The position numbers were made by a program, and so were the translations under genes. A stretch of DNA of 64,000 nucleotides from Gammaproteobacteria bacterium (GTDB lineage Bacteria; Pseudomonadota; Gammaproteobacteria; Pseudomonadales; Halieaceae), in NCBI GenBank assembly GCA_024742415.1, contig JANSYN010000012.1, forward strand, positions 62,001-126,000, written 5' to 3'. Shown piece by piece: positions 19,203-30,214 of this stretch (position 1 is the first letter of the stretch; every line of letters begins with the position of its first letter). The notes beneath the pieces are model-generated. The model saw only the letters and a program-made list of their open reading frames with translations. It did no database searches and was not told where the DNA came from.

Positions 19203-20474
19203 TTAAAACAGGGGATCGGGCCCCTTCTTCATCAGCCTGTTCCAGTCCGCACGGGGGAGACGCACGCTAAGCTGCACCCTGCCGTCATCGCCATAGGATT
19301 CGCATTGCACAGCGCCCAATTTGTAGAACTGGGCACGCAACCCACCTTGGTCAACATTGAGCGTCAGATCTTCACAGACCATGTCCCTGCCCAGCAGTTC
19401 ACTCATTGCCTCCATGAGCAGGTCAACGCCCGCACCGGACTGGGCGCTCAGCCAAACTCGTTCGGGTACGCCCTGTTCGTCACGATCAATACGCGGGGCC
19501 TGCTCCAGCAGATCAAGCTTATTGAAAACGGTGAGTTGGGGAATGTCCTGCGCTCCGATCTCCTCGAGGACGTCCTGCACCTGAAACATGTTCTCATCGC
19601 GCTGGGAGTCTGCAGCGTCTACGATATGCAGCAACAGGGAGGCATTGCGCGTTTCTTCCAGGGTTGCCTTGAAAGCCTCCACCAGCTTATGCGGTAGATG
19701 GGCAATGAACCCCACCGTGTCGGCAAGGACAACCGGGCCGATACCCTCCAGGGCGACACGTCGCAGCGTTGGATCCAGCGTCGCAAATAGCTGATCGGCG
19801 GCGTACACCGACGCATCTGTCATTCTGTTGAACAGCGTCGATTTACCTGCATTGGTATAACCGACAAGCGACACCGTGGGAATTTCGGCACGCTGGCGCG
19901 ACCGGCGACCCTGTTCACGCTGACGCCTGACCTTCTCCAGTCGGGCACTGATGGACTTGATGCGCGCACGCAGCAACCTGCGGTCTGTCTCCAGCTGGGT
20001 TTCACCCGGCCCACGCAGGCCGATACCGCCCTTCTGGCGTTCGAGGTGAGTCCAGCCGCGGACCAGACGCGTGCTCATATGTTCCAGCTGCGCGAGTTCC
20101 ACCTGGAGCTTGCCCTCGTGGGTGCGCGCTCGCTGAGCAAAGATATCGAGAATCAGGCCGGTTCTATCCAGCACACGACACCCCAGTTCTTTCTCCAGAT
20201 TGCGTTCCTGGCTGGGGCTCAGGGCATGATTAAACATGACGATTTCCGCGTCCTGCTCCTGCAGCGCTGCGCGAATTTCATCCAGCTTGCCACTGCCGAC
20301 AAAAATGCGGGGGTCGGGGGAATGACGCGAGCCCAGAATAAACGCGGTGGGATCGCCACCGGCCGAAAGCACCAGCTCTTCGAATTCCCTGGGATCCTCC
20401 CGATCTGACTCACTCGACAGTTCGAGGTGCACCAGCACGGCGCGTTCCCCCGACTCAGGGCGATCGAAAAACAC
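19203..20474 (-). CDS. hflX: Ribosome-associated GTPase HflX
   Basis: 423 residues. A GTPase that splits or rescues stalled ribosomes under stress. The HflX N-domain (EELVLSAGGDPTAFILG, FVGSGKLDEI) is followed by the linker helix rich in Arg/Gln and the G domain with P-loop GYTNAGKST, switch region DTVGFIAHLPH and NKLD. The start is a GTG at 20474 with gaggt upstream. It lies 58 bases downstream of hfq. Confidence 0.95.
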   Translation of the reverse strand: MFFDRPESGERAVLVHLELSSESDREDPREFEELVLSAGGDPTAFILGSRHSPDPRIFVGSGKLDEIRAALQEQDAEIVMFNHALSPSQERNLEKELGCRVLDRTGLILDIFAQRARTHEGKLQVELAQLEHMSTRLVRGWTHLERQKGGIGLRGPGETQLETDRRLLRARIKSISARLEKVRRQREQGRRSRQRAEIPTVSLVGYTNAGKSTLFNRMTDASVYAADQLFATLDPTLRRVALEGIGPVVLADTVGFIAHLPHKLVEAFKATLEETRNASLLLHIVDAADSQRDENMFQVQDVLEEIGAQDIPQLTVFNKLDLLEQAPRIDRDEQGVPERVWLSAQSGAGVDLLMEAMSELLGRDMVCEDLTLNVDQGGLRAQFYKLGAVQCESYGDDGRVQLSVRLPRADWNRLMKKGPDPLF

Positions 20475-20532
20475 AATGACCTCGTGTGATGGCCACCCTC
20501 ACTGCACAGAGAGTGGCGATGATGACGCTATT

Positions 20533-20778
20533 CTAGCTGTCTTCTTCGTCTGCAGGGTTCTGCAACGGCAGACGCACGACGCGCGACGGCACAACAGTAG
20601 AAATGGCGTGTTTGTAGACCATCTGGCTAACAGTATTTTTGAGCAAAACAACAAACTGGTCGAAGGACTCGATCTGGCCCTGCAGCTTGATACCGTTGAC
20701 CAGATAAATTGAGACTGGAACGCGTTCCTTACGCAGTATATTCAGGTAAGGGTCTTGTAGCGTGTGCCCTTTTGACAT
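20533..20778 (-). CDS. hfq: RNA chaperone Hfq
   Basis: 81 residues. A hexameric Sm-like protein pairing small RNAs with mRNAs. Sm1 motif and proximal-face residues are intact ([36 protein letters not shown], and [12 protein letters not shown] with the Sm2 KH pair). The C-terminal tail is short and acidic. ATG 20778 follows aggag. A small hairpin, ggctc-aaatg-gagcc at 20796-20810, lies in the leader immediately upstream of the ribosome site. Confidence 0.97.
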   Translation of the reverse strand: MSKGHTLQDPYLNILRKERVPVSIYLVNGIKLQGQIESFDQFVVLLKNTVSQMVYKHAISTVVPSRVVRLPLQNPADEEDS

Positions 20779-20929
20779 AACTCTACTCCTAAGCAGGCTC
20801 AAATGGAGCCGTAAAAGATAAAAAAACCATGACCTCTTATCGCCCCATCGCGCTCATCCCTATCTGAGCAGCGGGGTGATATCGGGCCTTCGTCGATAAG
20901 CTAATACAGTATAGGGCATTTACACAACA

Positions 20930-21931
20930 CTATGTTGGAGGTATTGCGAGATAGTTCACTGCCAGGGCACTGGGCAAACCCCCTTCGTACTCCTCAAAAC
21001 CGGGCATTTTCACGACGTTACCCTCTGAGTTGGTCATTATCCACTGCAGATCGGCCCATTTTCTCAGCCACGTCAGCTGCCGCCTGGCCAGTTGCCGGGT
21101 AGCGCTGACCGCGTTCTGCACAGCTTCCTCAAACGTGACGGTACCCTCGAGGTGCTCCCATAATTGTCGGTATCCCACCGCACGTACCGCCGGTAAGGCC
21201 GCATGGAGATCCCCCCGGTCATAAAGGGTACGCACTTCCTCCAGCAGGCCGGCTGCCAGCATGTTTTCGAAGCGACGCTCTATGCGCTCGTGCAGCACCC
21301 TGCGCTCCACCGGGGCAAGGCCGATCTGGCGCACGTCGAACCGCTGCAGAAATTCCTGCTGTGCACGCTCTGCCTGACCAACACGGTGCCATTGTGACAA
21401 AGGCGTGCCACTGGCCAGATACACCTCCAGCGCACGACACAGCCGCTGGGAGTGATGCGGGTGGATCCGGGCGGCAGCTTCCGGGTCTACCTGCTCGAGG
21501 CGCTTATGGATCGCCGCCCAGCCCTGCGCCTGCGCCTGCGCCTCTATTTCAGCCCGTATGCCCGCGTCTGCCGCGGGCATCTGCGCAAGGCCCTGCAGAA
21601 AGGCCTTGAAGTAGAGCATGGTGCCACCCACCAGCAACGGTGTCTTGCCGCGCGCGACAATATCCTCCACCAGGGCGCCGGCGTCCCGCACAAACTCCGC
21701 AGCCGAGTAGACCTGTTGTGGGTCACGAATATCGATCAGGTGATGGGGGTAATCGGGTTTAGCACTGCCAATGTCCAGGCCGCGATAGACCAGCGCAGAG
21801 TCAACACTGATCAACTCGCAGTGACGCTCCCGCGCCAAAGCAATAGCTAAATCCGTCTTGCCCGAGGCAGTGGGGCCCATCAGACAAATCAACTGCGGCC
21901 GCTGCACCGTGGATCCTGGCTCAGCGTCCAC
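20930..21931 (-). CDS. miaA: tRNA dimethylallyltransferase
   Basis: 333 residues. Transfers dimethylallyl to A37 of tRNAs reading UNN codons. P-loop [15 protein letters not shown], then [18 protein letters not shown] and [26 protein letters not shown] GYRQLWEHL. The GTG start at 21931 overlaps the end of mutL by 11 bases, suggesting coupled translation. Confidence 0.96.
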   Translation of the reverse strand: MDAEPGSTVQRPQLICLMGPTASGKTDLAIALARERHCELISVDSALVYRGLDIGSAKPDYPHHLIDIRDPQQVYSAAEFVRDAGALVEDIVARGKTPLLVGGTMLYFKAFLQGLAQMPAADAGIRAEIEAQAQAQGWAAIHKRLEQVDPEAAARIHPHHSQRLCRALEVYLASGTPLSQWHRVGQAERAQQEFLQRFDVRQIGLAPVERRVLHERIERRFENMLAAGLLEEVRTLYDRGDLHAALPAVRAVGYRQLWEHLEGTVTFEEAVQNAVSATRQLARRQLTWLRKWADLQWIMTNSEGNVVKMPGFEEYEGGLPSALAVNYLAIPPT

Positions 21932-23750
21932 GAAGAAACAGCTTGTCCAGCTCGTCTATCGTCAGTTGCACCCAGGTGGGACGGCCATGGTTGCACTGGC
22001 CCGAACGCTCCGTCTCCTCCATATCACGTAACAGGGCGTTCATCTCGGGGATGGTCAGCCTGCGATTGGCGCGCACCGCGCCGTGGCAGGCCATGGTAGA
22101 AAGTATGTCATCCAGGTGAGCTTCGACCCGCTCGGAGGTGCCGTACTCGATAAAATCCGCCAGTACGTCGCGCAAGAGCTGTTCGACATCTGCATCGCGC
22201 AGCGCCACTGGCACTTCCCTGATCACGAGGGCCTCGTCACCGGCAGCCTCGACACACAGGCCAACATTGGCGAAAAAGGCCTGGTTGTCAGTAGCAACTT
22301 GCACCTCGCGCTGGCTCACGGCAACCGCTTGCGGCACCAGTAAAGGTTGACTGCGCGCCGGGCTGTCGGCGCGCGTTGCTTTCAGGCGCTCATAGGTGAT
22401 GCGCTCGTGCGCCGCATGCATGTCCACCAGCACTAACCCCTGCGCATTCTCTGCCAGTATATAAATGCCATGCAACTGGGCTAGTGCATAGCCCAGCGGG
22501 GGCGCATCCTCAGGCGCCTCATCCTGGTCCAGACCGCGCAGCCGGGCATAGCTTGCCATCTGCTCCCCCACCGGCAAGGCACGGCCCATGCCGGAATTAC
22601 CGGCATAGGGCCCTGCCGCAGCCGCTGGCCGACCCCAGCCCAGACTCGCCTGAGTGTGTATCTCGCCGGTTGCGACGTCCACCTGCAGGCCATGCTCGCC
22701 TGCCACAGAAGCTGGCTCAGTGGGCATACCAGCAGGCACGCCGGGACGCACATCTGCCAACGAGCGATGCAGGCTTGAGAAGATAAAATTGTGCACCGCG
22801 CGACCATCGCGGAAACGAACCTCGTGCTTGGTGGGATGCACATTGACATCAACCAGCGCCGGGTCGAGTTCCAGATACAATACAAAAGCCGGATGCCGAC
22901 CATGAAAGAGCACGTCGCGATAGGCCTGGCGAATCGCATGGGCAACGAGCTTGTCGCGAATGACACGCCCGTTGACGAAGAAATACTGCAAGTCAGCCTG
23001 GCTGCGCGAAAATGTGGGCAGCCCAACCCAGCCCCAGAGCCGGTAAGGAGCGGCCGCAGACTCAATCGCAATTGCCTGTTCCATAAATGCAGGGCCACAC
23101 ACAGCGGCGACCCGCCGCTGCTGGTCCGCTGTGCCCGCTGCACTTTGCAGGTTGTGCACAACTCTGCCATTGTGGCGCAGGCTGAAGGCCACTTCGAATC
23201 GACCCAGGGCCTGGCGCTTTAACACTTCCTCAAGGTGTCCAAACTCGGTTTTCTCGGTACGCAGAAACTTGCGCCTGGCCGGCGTGTTGAAGAACAAATC
23301 GCGCACTTCCACCGTGGTGCCGCGCGGGTGCGGGGCCGGTTTGACAATCACGTCCATGTCGCGGCCCTCGCAGGCGGCGCAGCTACCGTGACTGCCCGTT
23401 GTGCTGGCATTTGAGGTGATCGCGAGGCGCGACACTGAGCCAATACTGGCGAGCGCCTCCCCACGAAAGCCAAGGCTACCGACGCGCTCAAGGTCTTCCA
23501 GTGAGGCGATTTTGCTGGTGGCATGGCGCGCCAGGGCCAGGGGCAGGTCCCGGGCATCGATACCCATCCCATCATCGCGAATACGGATCAGCTTGCTGCC
23601 GCCGCCCTCGACATCTACCTCAATGCGCCGTGCACCGGCATCGATGCTGTTTTCAAGAATCTCCTTGAGCACCGAAGCTGGACGCTCAACGACCTCTCCC
23701 GCCGCTATCTGGTTGGCCAGCCGTGAACTGAGTTGTTGAATACGGGGCAT
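21921..23750 (-). CDS. mutL: DNA mismatch repair protein MutL
   Basis: 609 residues from the ATG at 23750, where the conserved N-terminus ([20 protein letters not shown]) begins. The GHKL ATPase domain shows [14 protein letters not shown] and [12 protein letters not shown]. The C-terminal domain contains D443[11 protein letters not shown]454, which fits the MutL endonuclease motif with M for Q, and [11 protein letters not shown]. This suggests a nicking MutL, as in bacteria without MutH. Starts at 23777 or 23831 would add up to 27 residues. Confidence 0.95.
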   Translation of the reverse strand: MPRIQQLSSRLANQIAAGEVVERPASVLKEILENSIDAGARRIEVDVEGGGSKLIRIRDDGMGIDARDLPLALARHATSKIASLEDLERVGSLGFRGEALASIGSVSRLAITSNASTTGSHGSCAACEGRDMDVIVKPAPHPRGTTVEVRDLFFNTPARRKFLRTEKTEFGHLEEVLKRQALGRFEVAFSLRHNGRVVHNLQSAAGTADQQRRVAAVCGPAFMEQAIAIESAAAPYRLWGWVGLPTFSRSQADLQYFFVNGRVIRDKLVAHAIRQAYRDVLFHGRHPAFVLYLELDPALVDVNVHPTKHEVRFRDGRAVHNFIFSSLHRSLADVRPGVPAGMPTEPASVAGEHGLQVDVATGEIHTQASLGWGRPAAAAGPYAGNSGMGRALPVGEQMASYARLRGLDQDEAPEDAPPLGYALAQLHGIYILAENAQGLVLVDMHAAHERITYERLKATRADSPARSQPLLVPQAVAVSQREVQVATDNQAFFANVGLCVEAAGDEALVIREVPVALRDADVEQLLRDVLADFIEYGTSERVEAHLDDILSTMACHGAVRANRRLTIPEMNALLRDMEETERSGQCNHGRPTWVQLTIDELDKLFLRGR

Positions 23751-23949
23751 GAAAGCTTTGTCGACCTCGTTGGCCATAAACCAGGGGCAGCGGCGCTGCA
23801 ACTGCGCTGTAATGCTGGGCGCGCTGGCCATGTTACCTGCTCGAGGGCTATCAGGTAACAGGACAGTGCCAAAAGAACCGGGCGAATGCTATCGGCGCAC
23901 CGCTGCCCTTCCGGGTGGGGTGCTGGCCCCCGGGCGCTGCCGGATAACG

Positions 23950-25254
23950 CTAGCTGCTGGGAATGTTCAGTTTCTGGCCCACCATGATTCTGGAGCCGTC
24001 AATACCGTTGAAGCTCTTCAGGTCGGCCAGGGACACGCTGAATCGGCTGGCGATGCCCGACAGGGTATCGCCCCGAGCAATGGTGTACTCACGCCCGCCC
24101 TGTTGGCGCTGCCAGGCGAGTAATGTGCCCGACGGGGGATGGGCGATGAACCAGTCGCGAATACCGCGATGGATAGCAGCGGCCATTTTTTTCTGGTAAG
24201 CGCGGGTTCCCAGCTTCTCTGCCTCGCCCGGGTTTGAGATAAAACCCGTCTCGACCAGGATCGAGGGAATATCCGGTGACTTGAGCACGGCAAAACCGGC
24301 CTGCTCAACACTTTTCTTGTGCAGTTTGGCGATGTTATCCATGTTGGAAAGCACGCGATCACCCAGTTTCAGGCTGGTATCGAGGGTAGATGTCATCGAT
24401 AAATCAGCGAGTACGCCGGCCAGCACATCATCTTTGTCGGACAGGCGCACCCCACCGACCAGGTCGGCTGCATTTTCGCGCTGCGCCAGGTATTTCGCGG
24501 CTGTACTGGTAGCGCCACTGGTTGACAGCGCATAAACAGAAGCCCCGCTGGCCTGTTTGTTGTGAAACGCATCCGCATGAATAGAGACAAAAAGGTCCGC
24601 CTGGCGTGCGCGCGCCAGATCCCTGCGTCCCTTCAGGCTGATGTAGTAATCGCCGGTACGTATCAGCGTGGGCTGAAAGCCGCTATCGGCCTCCAACAGG
24701 CGTTGCAGTTCCTTGGAGATGGCCAGCACGACGTCTTTCTCGCGCAGCTTGCGTGGCCCCAGGGCACCGGGGTCTTCACCGCCGTGGCCTGCATCAATTG
24801 CGATAATGATGTCTCGCTTGCGCGACTCGGTAACGCTCTTTTTGACCGTAACGGGCTTTGCTACTTTGTCGTAAAGGTCAAGAACCAGTCGATCACCTGC
24901 CTGCGCATTGGCTTTCAGCACGAAACTGCGCGGCTCTACCTCGGCACTGATATCCAGAACAACCCGGAGGTCGTCACCATCGCGAACCCCCGTTCGAATG
25001 CGCGCTACCGGCGTATCGCCCAACTCCAACGTGTCGATGTCTGCCTCTGCCGCGAGCGCGACATCCTTGATGTCCAGCACGATACGCTGGGGGTTATCTA
25101 GCGTTATGAGCTTGTGCTCTGCCGGTGCGCTTAAATCGAAAACCACCCGCGTGTGATCAGGCGCCCGCCACAAGCGCACATCCTGTACGGATGCCGCCCA
25201 CAGGGACTGTGAAGCCAATACACTGAGGATCACGAGGATCCAACGCCTGCCCAT
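23950..25254 (-). CDS. amiB: N-acetylmuramoyl-L-alanine amidase with AMIN and LysM domains (AmiB/AmiC-like)
   Basis: 434 residues. Cleaves the peptide from muramic acid in septal peptidoglycan. Signal peptide (about 1-20), AMIN domain (about 22-125), amidase_3 catalytic domain with zinc-site elements IAIDAGHGGEDPGALG, SIHADAFHN and ILVETGFISNPGEAE, and one C-terminal LysM (YTIARGDTLSGIASRF). LysM is a feature of AmiB rather than AmiC. It lies between tsaE and mutL, the usual amiB position. Confidence 0.94.
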   Translation of the reverse strand: MGRRWILVILSVLASQSLWAASVQDVRLWRAPDHTRVVFDLSAPAEHKLITLDNPQRIVLDIKDVALAAEADIDTLELGDTPVARIRTGVRDGDDLRVVLDISAEVEPRSFVLKANAQAGDRLVLDLYDKVAKPVTVKKSVTESRKRDIIIAIDAGHGGEDPGALGPRKLREKDVVLAISKELQRLLEADSGFQPTLIRTGDYYISLKGRRDLARARQADLFVSIHADAFHNKQASGASVYALSTSGATSTAAKYLAQRENAADLVGGVRLSDKDDVLAGVLADLSMTSTLDTSLKLGDRVLSNMDNIAKLHKKSVEQAGFAVLKSPDIPSILVETGFISNPGEAEKLGTRAYQKKMAAAIHRGIRDWFIAHPPSGTLLAWQRQQGGREYTIARGDTLSGIASRFSVSLADLKSFNGIDGSRIMVGQKLNIPSS

Positions 25255-25333
25255 AGCTCACCCGCCGCTCTTTAACGTCCCACGAGGTCAGGGTCAGCGG
25301 CGGTTGATACCACCTGCGCCCCGGGCCTTTGCG

Positions 25334-25804
25334 CTACGACTGGCTACCGCACAGGGCAAGTTGACCTCGCTCTGAACAGGACTCCAGACGCACACGGCGA
25401 CCCTCACCCTCGCTTGTTATGCTCACTACTATATCCGGCTCCGGCAAAACCCCCAAGCCCCGCTCGGGCCACTCGACCAGACACAAGGAATTTTCACCAA
25501 AATAATCGCGAATTCCCATCAGCTCCAGCTCCTGCGCATCATTCACCCGGTATAAATCGAAGTGATAGACCACCAAATGCGCAAATTCATAGGGCTCAAC
25601 CAGGGTGTAGGTAGGGCTCTTTACGGCACCCTCGTGCCCCATTTTACGCAGCAAGCCGCGAACCATTGTGGTTTTCCCCGTGCCCAGGTCGCCCCGTAGC
25701 GCAACTGCCATGCCCGCACCACAACTATTGGCCAACCTGCCACCCAGGGCAACCATGGCGTCCTCGTCCTCGACAAACAGTGATTGCGCTGCCGTAGTGT
25801 TCAA
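25334..25804 (-). CDS. tsaE: tRNA threonylcarbamoyladenosine synthesis ATPase TsaE
   Basis: 156 residues. Part of the TsaBDE complex that makes t6A37 in tRNA. P-loop GDLGTGKTTMVRGLL, then VKSPTYTLVEPYE, HFDLYRV and LVEWPERG. The start taken is the TTG at 25804, which overlaps the nnrD stop (TTGA) and has gggag 8 bases upstream. The open frame to 25900 would add an Arg-rich extension that is antisense-like coding of nnrD. Confidence 0.93.
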   Translation of the reverse strand: MNTTAAQSLFVEDEDAMVALGGRLANSCGAGMAVALRGDLGTGKTTMVRGLLRKMGHEGAVKSPTYTLVEPYEFAHLVVYHFDLYRVNDAQELELMGIRDYFGENSLCLVEWPERGLGVLPEPDIVVSITSEGEGRRVRLESCSERGQLALCGSQS

Positions 25805-27279
25805 CCGAGTATCTCCCGCAGGTAAGGCATTAAATCTGTCGCCAACAGGCCGCGCTGCCCTGACGCAGCCGCCAGGTCTGCCGCCGCGCCGTGCACGCAT
25901 ACGCCAAGCGCGGCCGCGTCCTGAAGGCTTAACCCCTGCGCCACCAGCCCGCCCAGAATTCCGCTAAGAACATCACCCATGCCGCCACTGGCCATGCCGG
26001 GATTGCCATAATCACTGAGCAGGCAACGCTGTGCGGTAGCCACCAATGTACCGTTGCCCTTCAGGACGCTGACGCCCCCATAGCGCTGCTGCAACTGTGC
26101 AACGGCGGCAAAGCGGTCCGACTGCACCTGGGCAACGGGACAGGACAACAGCCGCGCTGCTTCCCCTGGATGGGGTGTGAGCAACCAGTCGTCGCGATAA
26201 GATGCAGCGTCGGCATCAGCCGCCAGCAGGTTCAGCGCATCAGCATCGACCACCAGGGGTTTTCCGGCGGCAAGGGCCATTTGCAGCAAGTGCCGCGACC
26301 ATTCACCCTGCCCGAGACCCGGGCCAACCACCACAACGTCGCAGACCTCCAGCAACGGCGTGACCTCAGCGGCGGATTGCACGCCCATGGCCATTGCCTC
26401 CGGTGTGCGTGCGAGAATGGCCGGCACGTGCTCGGCCCGCGTGGCGGCCCGAACCAGCCCCGCACCACAGCGCAAGGCGCCCTCTACAGCCATACACACC
26501 GCGCCGCCCATGCCCCGATCACCACCAATCACCAGCACTGAGCCATACATGCCCTTGTGTGCGGTTGCCGGGCGCGCGGGAAGGTGCTGCAGCACCGCTT
26601 CCAGCTCGACGCGCTGGCAATCGGCAGGCACCGCATCGTACACCGCCATCGGTACCGCCAGATCAGACAGGACAACATCACCGGTATAGTCAGGAGCCGC
26701 GAGGCAAAAAAGGCCACGCTTGAGGCCAATAAACGTTACGGTCAAATCAGCGCGCACCGCACAACCAAGTACTCTCCCTGTATCTGTACACAGGCCCGAG
26801 GGAACATCTACCGCAACCACGGGCAGGCCCTGGCGGTTAATCGCTGCTATGGCCTGCTGATAATCCTGGCGCACCTCACCGCTTAACCCGGTTCCAAGCA
26901 GCGCATCGACGATCACACCGTGCGGTTCAAGTGCGTGGTCAGCGTAGGGCTCGATACTGACGCCGTTCGTCAGTGCCTGGGCATAGGCCAGCTGCGCGTC
27001 CCCGCTGAGTCGCGCGGCATCGGCAACCAGAAGGACACGCACCGCCACGCCGCGTTTGTGCGCCAGATCGGCAATCAGGAAACCATCGCCTGCGTTGTTG
27101 CCCGTGCCGCATAGAATCTGCAGGCATTGAGCATCGGGCCAGCCAGACATCAAATGACGCAAGGTAGCCTCCGCGGCCCGCGACATCAGCGTGATACCGG
27201 GGATGCCGTGCTCCTCGATGGCGCATCGGTCCAGCGCTCGCGTTTGCGCAGCGGTATACAAATTTTCACTGCCTGCCAT
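25801..27279 (-). CDS. nnrD: Bifunctional NAD(P)H-hydrate epimerase / ADP-dependent dehydratase
   Basis: 492 residues, a fusion of two metabolite-repair enzymes that restore hydrated NAD(P)H. The N-terminal YjeF epimerase half (1 to about 215) has GNNAGDGFLIADLA and VVAVDVPSGLCTDTG. The C-terminal ribokinase-like dehydratase half has VVVGPGLGQGEW, DADALNLLA, LTPHPGEAARLL and GMASGGMGDVLSGILGGL. It is first in the run nnrD-tsaE-amiB-mutL-miaA, divergent from queG. Confidence 0.95.
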   Translation of the reverse strand: MAGSENLYTAAQTRALDRCAIEEHGIPGITLMSRAAEATLRHLMSGWPDAQCLQILCGTGNNAGDGFLIADLAHKRGVAVRVLLVADAARLSGDAQLAYAQALTNGVSIEPYADHALEPHGVIVDALLGTGLSGEVRQDYQQAIAAINRQGLPVVAVDVPSGLCTDTGRVLGCAVRADLTVTFIGLKRGLFCLAAPDYTGDVVLSDLAVPMAVYDAVPADCQRVELEAVLQHLPARPATAHKGMYGSVLVIGGDRGMGGAVCMAVEGALRCGAGLVRAATRAEHVPAILARTPEAMAMGVQSAAEVTPLLEVCDVVVVGPGLGQGEWSRHLLQMALAAGKPLVVDADALNLLAADADAASYRDDWLLTPHPGEAARLLSCPVAQVQSDRFAAVAQLQQRYGGVSVLKGNGTLVATAQRCLLSDYGNPGMASGGMGDVLSGILGGLVAQGLSLQDAAALGVCVHGAAADLAAASGQRGLLATDLMPYLREILG

Positions 27280-27393
27280 AGGTCTTTCACCTGCAATCGT
27301 GCAAACATGGGTACGACCAGCTCAATGGTGCCAACACCAAGGGCGGGAATCTGGCAAAATTATACCCGCATACACGCCACAAGGTGATCTACA

Positions 27394-28503
27394 TTGCCCA
27401 ACCAGCCTTCCGCAAGCCAGCTCCAGGCGCTTGTCAGCGACATCAGGCAATGGAGCAGCGAGCTTGGGTTTCAACAGGTCGGTATTACCGATGCCGAGCC
27501 GGGCGACAACGAGGCGTATCTCGAGCGCTGGTTGGCGGCAGGCCATCACGGCAATATGGACTACATGCAGCGCCATGGCACTAAACGCAGCCGACCGCGT
27601 GAGTTAGTGCCGGGCACAGCCAGGGTGATCTCGTTGCGCATGGATTACCTGCCACAGGACAGCCACGCGCAGCAGCTGCTGGAACAAACAGACAAGGCTT
27701 ACATTTCACGTTACGCGCTGGGCCGCGACTACCACAAATTAATACGCAAACGGCTGGCCACACTGGCAACGCGCATCGAGAAGGCCGCTCAGGCGGGTAA
27801 CTACCGCGCATTCGTGGACAGCGCGCCCGTTCTGGAAAGGGCGTTTGCCGAGAAAGCCGGTCTGGGATGGATCGCAAAGAACACAATGCTGATCAATGCA
27901 GAGGCCGGCTCCTGGTTCTTTCTTGGCGAAATCTTCACCGACCTGCCGCTACCCCTCGACGAGCCACAACGCCATAAGCATTGCGGCACCTGCACCGCCT
28001 GCCTTGATGTGTGTCCGACGGATGCCTTTACAGGCCCGTTCCAACTGGATGCCAGGCGCTGCATTTCCTATCTGACGATAGAGTACGCCGGCAGCATCGA
28101 TGAAGAGCTGCGCCCACTGATGGGTAATCGCGTTTTTGGCTGCGACGACTGCCAGCTATGCTGCCCATGGAACAAGTTCGCGCAGTTCACAGCAGAACCT
28201 GACTTCAAGCCGCGCCATGGACTCGACAACGCAGAATTGGCGCAGCTCATGCAATGGGACGAGGCGACCTACCTGCGCAACACCGAGGGTTCGGCCATCA
28301 GGCGCATCGGTCACCAACGCTGGTTACGCAACATTGCGATCGCATTGGGCAATGCCCCCACCTCGGCAGCAGTTGTCGAAGCGCTGCAGGCCCATAGCAA
28401 CCACAGCTCAGCACTCGTTCGTGAACACGTTCACTGGGCACTGGCGCAGCACGGTGTTACTCCAGCTTCAGGAAGTGATCCCGATAATAGCGCATCTCAC
28501 TGA
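27394..28503 (+). CDS. queG: Epoxyqueuosine reductase
   Basis: 369 residues. Cobalamin- and Fe-S-dependent last step of queuosine formation in tRNA. Two 4Fe-4S sets: Cys197, 200, 203, 207 ([11 protein letters not shown]) and Cys250, 253, 256, 257 ([10 protein letters not shown]). Also [14 protein letters not shown]. The start is a TTG with aaggtg 7 bases upstream, since no ATG fits. Its last 47 bases overlap the end of orn on the other strand. Confidence 0.95.
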   Translation: MPNQPSASQLQALVSDIRQWSSELGFQQVGITDAEPGDNEAYLERWLAAGHHGNMDYMQRHGTKRSRPRELVPGTARVISLRMDYLPQDSHAQQLLEQTDKAYISRYALGRDYHKLIRKRLATLATRIEKAAQAGNYRAFVDSAPVLERAFAEKAGLGWIAKNTMLINAEAGSWFFLGEIFTDLPLPLDEPQRHKHCGTCTACLDVCPTDAFTGPFQLDARRCISYLTIEYAGSIDEELRPLMGNRVFGCDDCQLCCPWNKFAQFTAEPDFKPRHGLDNAELAQLMQWDEATYLRNTEGSAIRRIGHQRWLRNIAIALGNAPTSAAVVEALQAHSNHSSALVREHVHWALAQHGVTPASGSDPDNSASH

Positions 28504-29038
28504 TCGACTCGCGAATGTCATCCAGCGCCAGATGCGTCGCTGTCTTGGTAAAACCGGACTCCAGATCAGGGCGCCAGCGCTGCATCAGTATCTTTAACGT
28601 GCTGACATCCAGGTTGCGGTAGTGGAAATACGCTTCCAGCTCTGGCAGGTGCCGCGCCATGAAACGTCGATCCTGACAAATCGTGTTACCGCACATCGGT
28701 GAAGCGCCCGCAGGCACCCACTGCTGCAGGAACGCTATCGTTTGTGCGCTCGCCAGTGTTTCATCACACTCGCTGGCCTGCACGCGCGCCACCAGACCGG
28801 AGCGGTTGTGATGGGTCGTGTTCCACTCGTCCATGGCCGATAGCACCGCATCGGCCTGGTGAATGGCAATCACCGGGCCTTCCGCCAGCGTGTTGAGGCT
28901 GCTGTCGGTAACTATTGTGGCAATTTCAATGACACGATCGGCGTCCGGATTGAGGCCGGTCATTTCCATGTCAACCCAGATCAGATTGTCCGGGCTGGAC
29001 GCCGCTTTTAACGTCTGTGTTGCGCTTGTGCCAGCCAT
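28457..29038 (-). CDS. orn: Oligoribonuclease
   Basis: 193 residues. A DEDDh 3'-5' exonuclease that finishes RNA decay and degrades pGpG. Asp23 and Glu25 ([12 protein letters not shown]), [16 protein letters not shown] and [11 protein letters not shown] carry the catalytic set. ATG 29038 has an aggtgg site 5 bases upstream; the longer open frame to 29332 overlaps rsgA and is not Orn-like. It is divergent from rsgA by 84 bases. Confidence 0.96.
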   Translation of the reverse strand: MAGTSATQTLKAASSPDNLIWVDMEMTGLNPDADRVIEIATIVTDSSLNTLAEGPVIAIHQADAVLSAMDEWNTTHHNRSGLVARVQASECDETLASAQTIAFLQQWVPAGASPMCGNTICQDRRFMARHLPELEAYFHYRNLDVSTLKILMQRWRPDLESGFTKTATHLALDDIRESISEMRYYRDHFLKLE

Positions 29039-29122
29039 AGCCACCTGCCAATAACCGCCATCGGGCCTCACAGTGTAACAAATTGCCTCGACAGGCCCAG
29101 CAATGCGCCGAATAATGCCGGG

Positions 29123-30148
29123 ATGGGAAAACGTAAACTCAGCCGCCAGCAAGCCTGGCGCGTTGAGAAAATCCAGGCAGAGCGCGCCAGCCGCGCGGCC
29201 AAGCGCGACGCTACCGCCCAGGAACTGCTGCAGGAGGGAGAACTGGGGCCTGAGCGTGAAGGTCTTGTCGTTGCGCACTATGGCACCCAGGTTGCCGTGG
29301 AATGCGATCCGGGCGACAGCGTTCGCTGCCACTTGCGTGCCAACCTGGAGGGCCTGGTGACCGGAGATCGCGTTATCTGGTGCCCGGGTGAACCCACCGG
29401 TGTGGTGGTGGCGCAGCTCCCGCGCAGCAGTGCGCTATCGCGCCCGGACAGCCAGGGCAACCTGCGTCCCGTTGCCGCAAACATCGACCAGATCTTGATC
29501 ATCATCGCACCCTACCCCCAACCTCACGCCAATCTCATCGATCGTTACCTGGTAGCTGCACACGCGACGGGCATTGAACCGATCATTGTGCTCAACAAGA
29601 GTGATCTTCTGGAGCAGGACGCGGTGCTCAGCAAGCAGATGTCAGAACTACTGGCGATCTATCCCTCGCTGGGCTATCGGGTCATCATGACATCCGCAAA
29701 AGGCACGGTGTCCTCGATGCTGCTGTCTGCACTTGAAAACAAAACCAGCGTATTTGTCGGCCAATCCGGCGTGGGAAAATCATCGCTTGTCAACGCACTG
29801 GTGCCCGAGGCTGACATCCGCACGGGCGCACTGTCACAGACCACCCGGAAAGGCACGCACACCACAACAACGGCCAGATTGATTCATCTTGGTTGTGGCG
29901 GAGCATTGATCGATTCCCCGGGAATACGGGAGTTCGGACTGTGGCATCTGTCGCGCGAGGAAGTCGAGGCCGGCTTCAGCGAACTCCGCGCCCTTCTGGG
30001 AAGCTGCAAATTCCGCGATTGCCGGCATCAACAGGAACCCGGTTGCGCGGTGCTGGCAGCAGTCGAAGCAGGCGGTATCGCGGTTCAACGGTTGGACAGC
30101 TATCGCCACATTGTTGCCGGCTTTGAAGGCGAAGAAACGCCCGGCTAA
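29123..30148 (+). CDS. rsgA: Small ribosomal subunit biogenesis GTPase RsgA
   Basis: 341 residues. A circularly permuted GTPase for late 30S maturation. An N-terminal OB fold, then NKSD (G4) before the P-loop [10 protein letters not shown] (G1) and [10 protein letters not shown] (G3), which is the permuted order. The C-terminal zinc module is seen as [16 protein letters not shown]. The basic start [13 protein letters not shown] is typical of gammaproteobacteria. Confidence 0.96.
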   Translation: MGKRKLSRQQAWRVEKIQAERASRAAKRDATAQELLQEGELGPEREGLVVAHYGTQVAVECDPGDSVRCHLRANLEGLVTGDRVIWCPGEPTGVVVAQLPRSSALSRPDSQGNLRPVAANIDQILIIIAPYPQPHANLIDRYLVAAHATGIEPIIVLNKSDLLEQDAVLSKQMSELLAIYPSLGYRVIMTSAKGTVSSMLLSALENKTSVFVGQSGVGKSSLVNALVPEADIRTGALSQTTRKGTHTTTTARLIHLGCGGALIDSPGIREFGLWHLSREEVEAGFSELRALLGSCKFRDCRHQQEPGCAVLAAVEAGGIAVQRLDSYRHIVAGFEGEETPG

Positions 30149-30214
30149 GCGTTTGCCGCGACCGACAGTGTCAGGGCCACTACGGCCGTGGCTCGCAAGA
30201 TACCCGCCTGGAAA

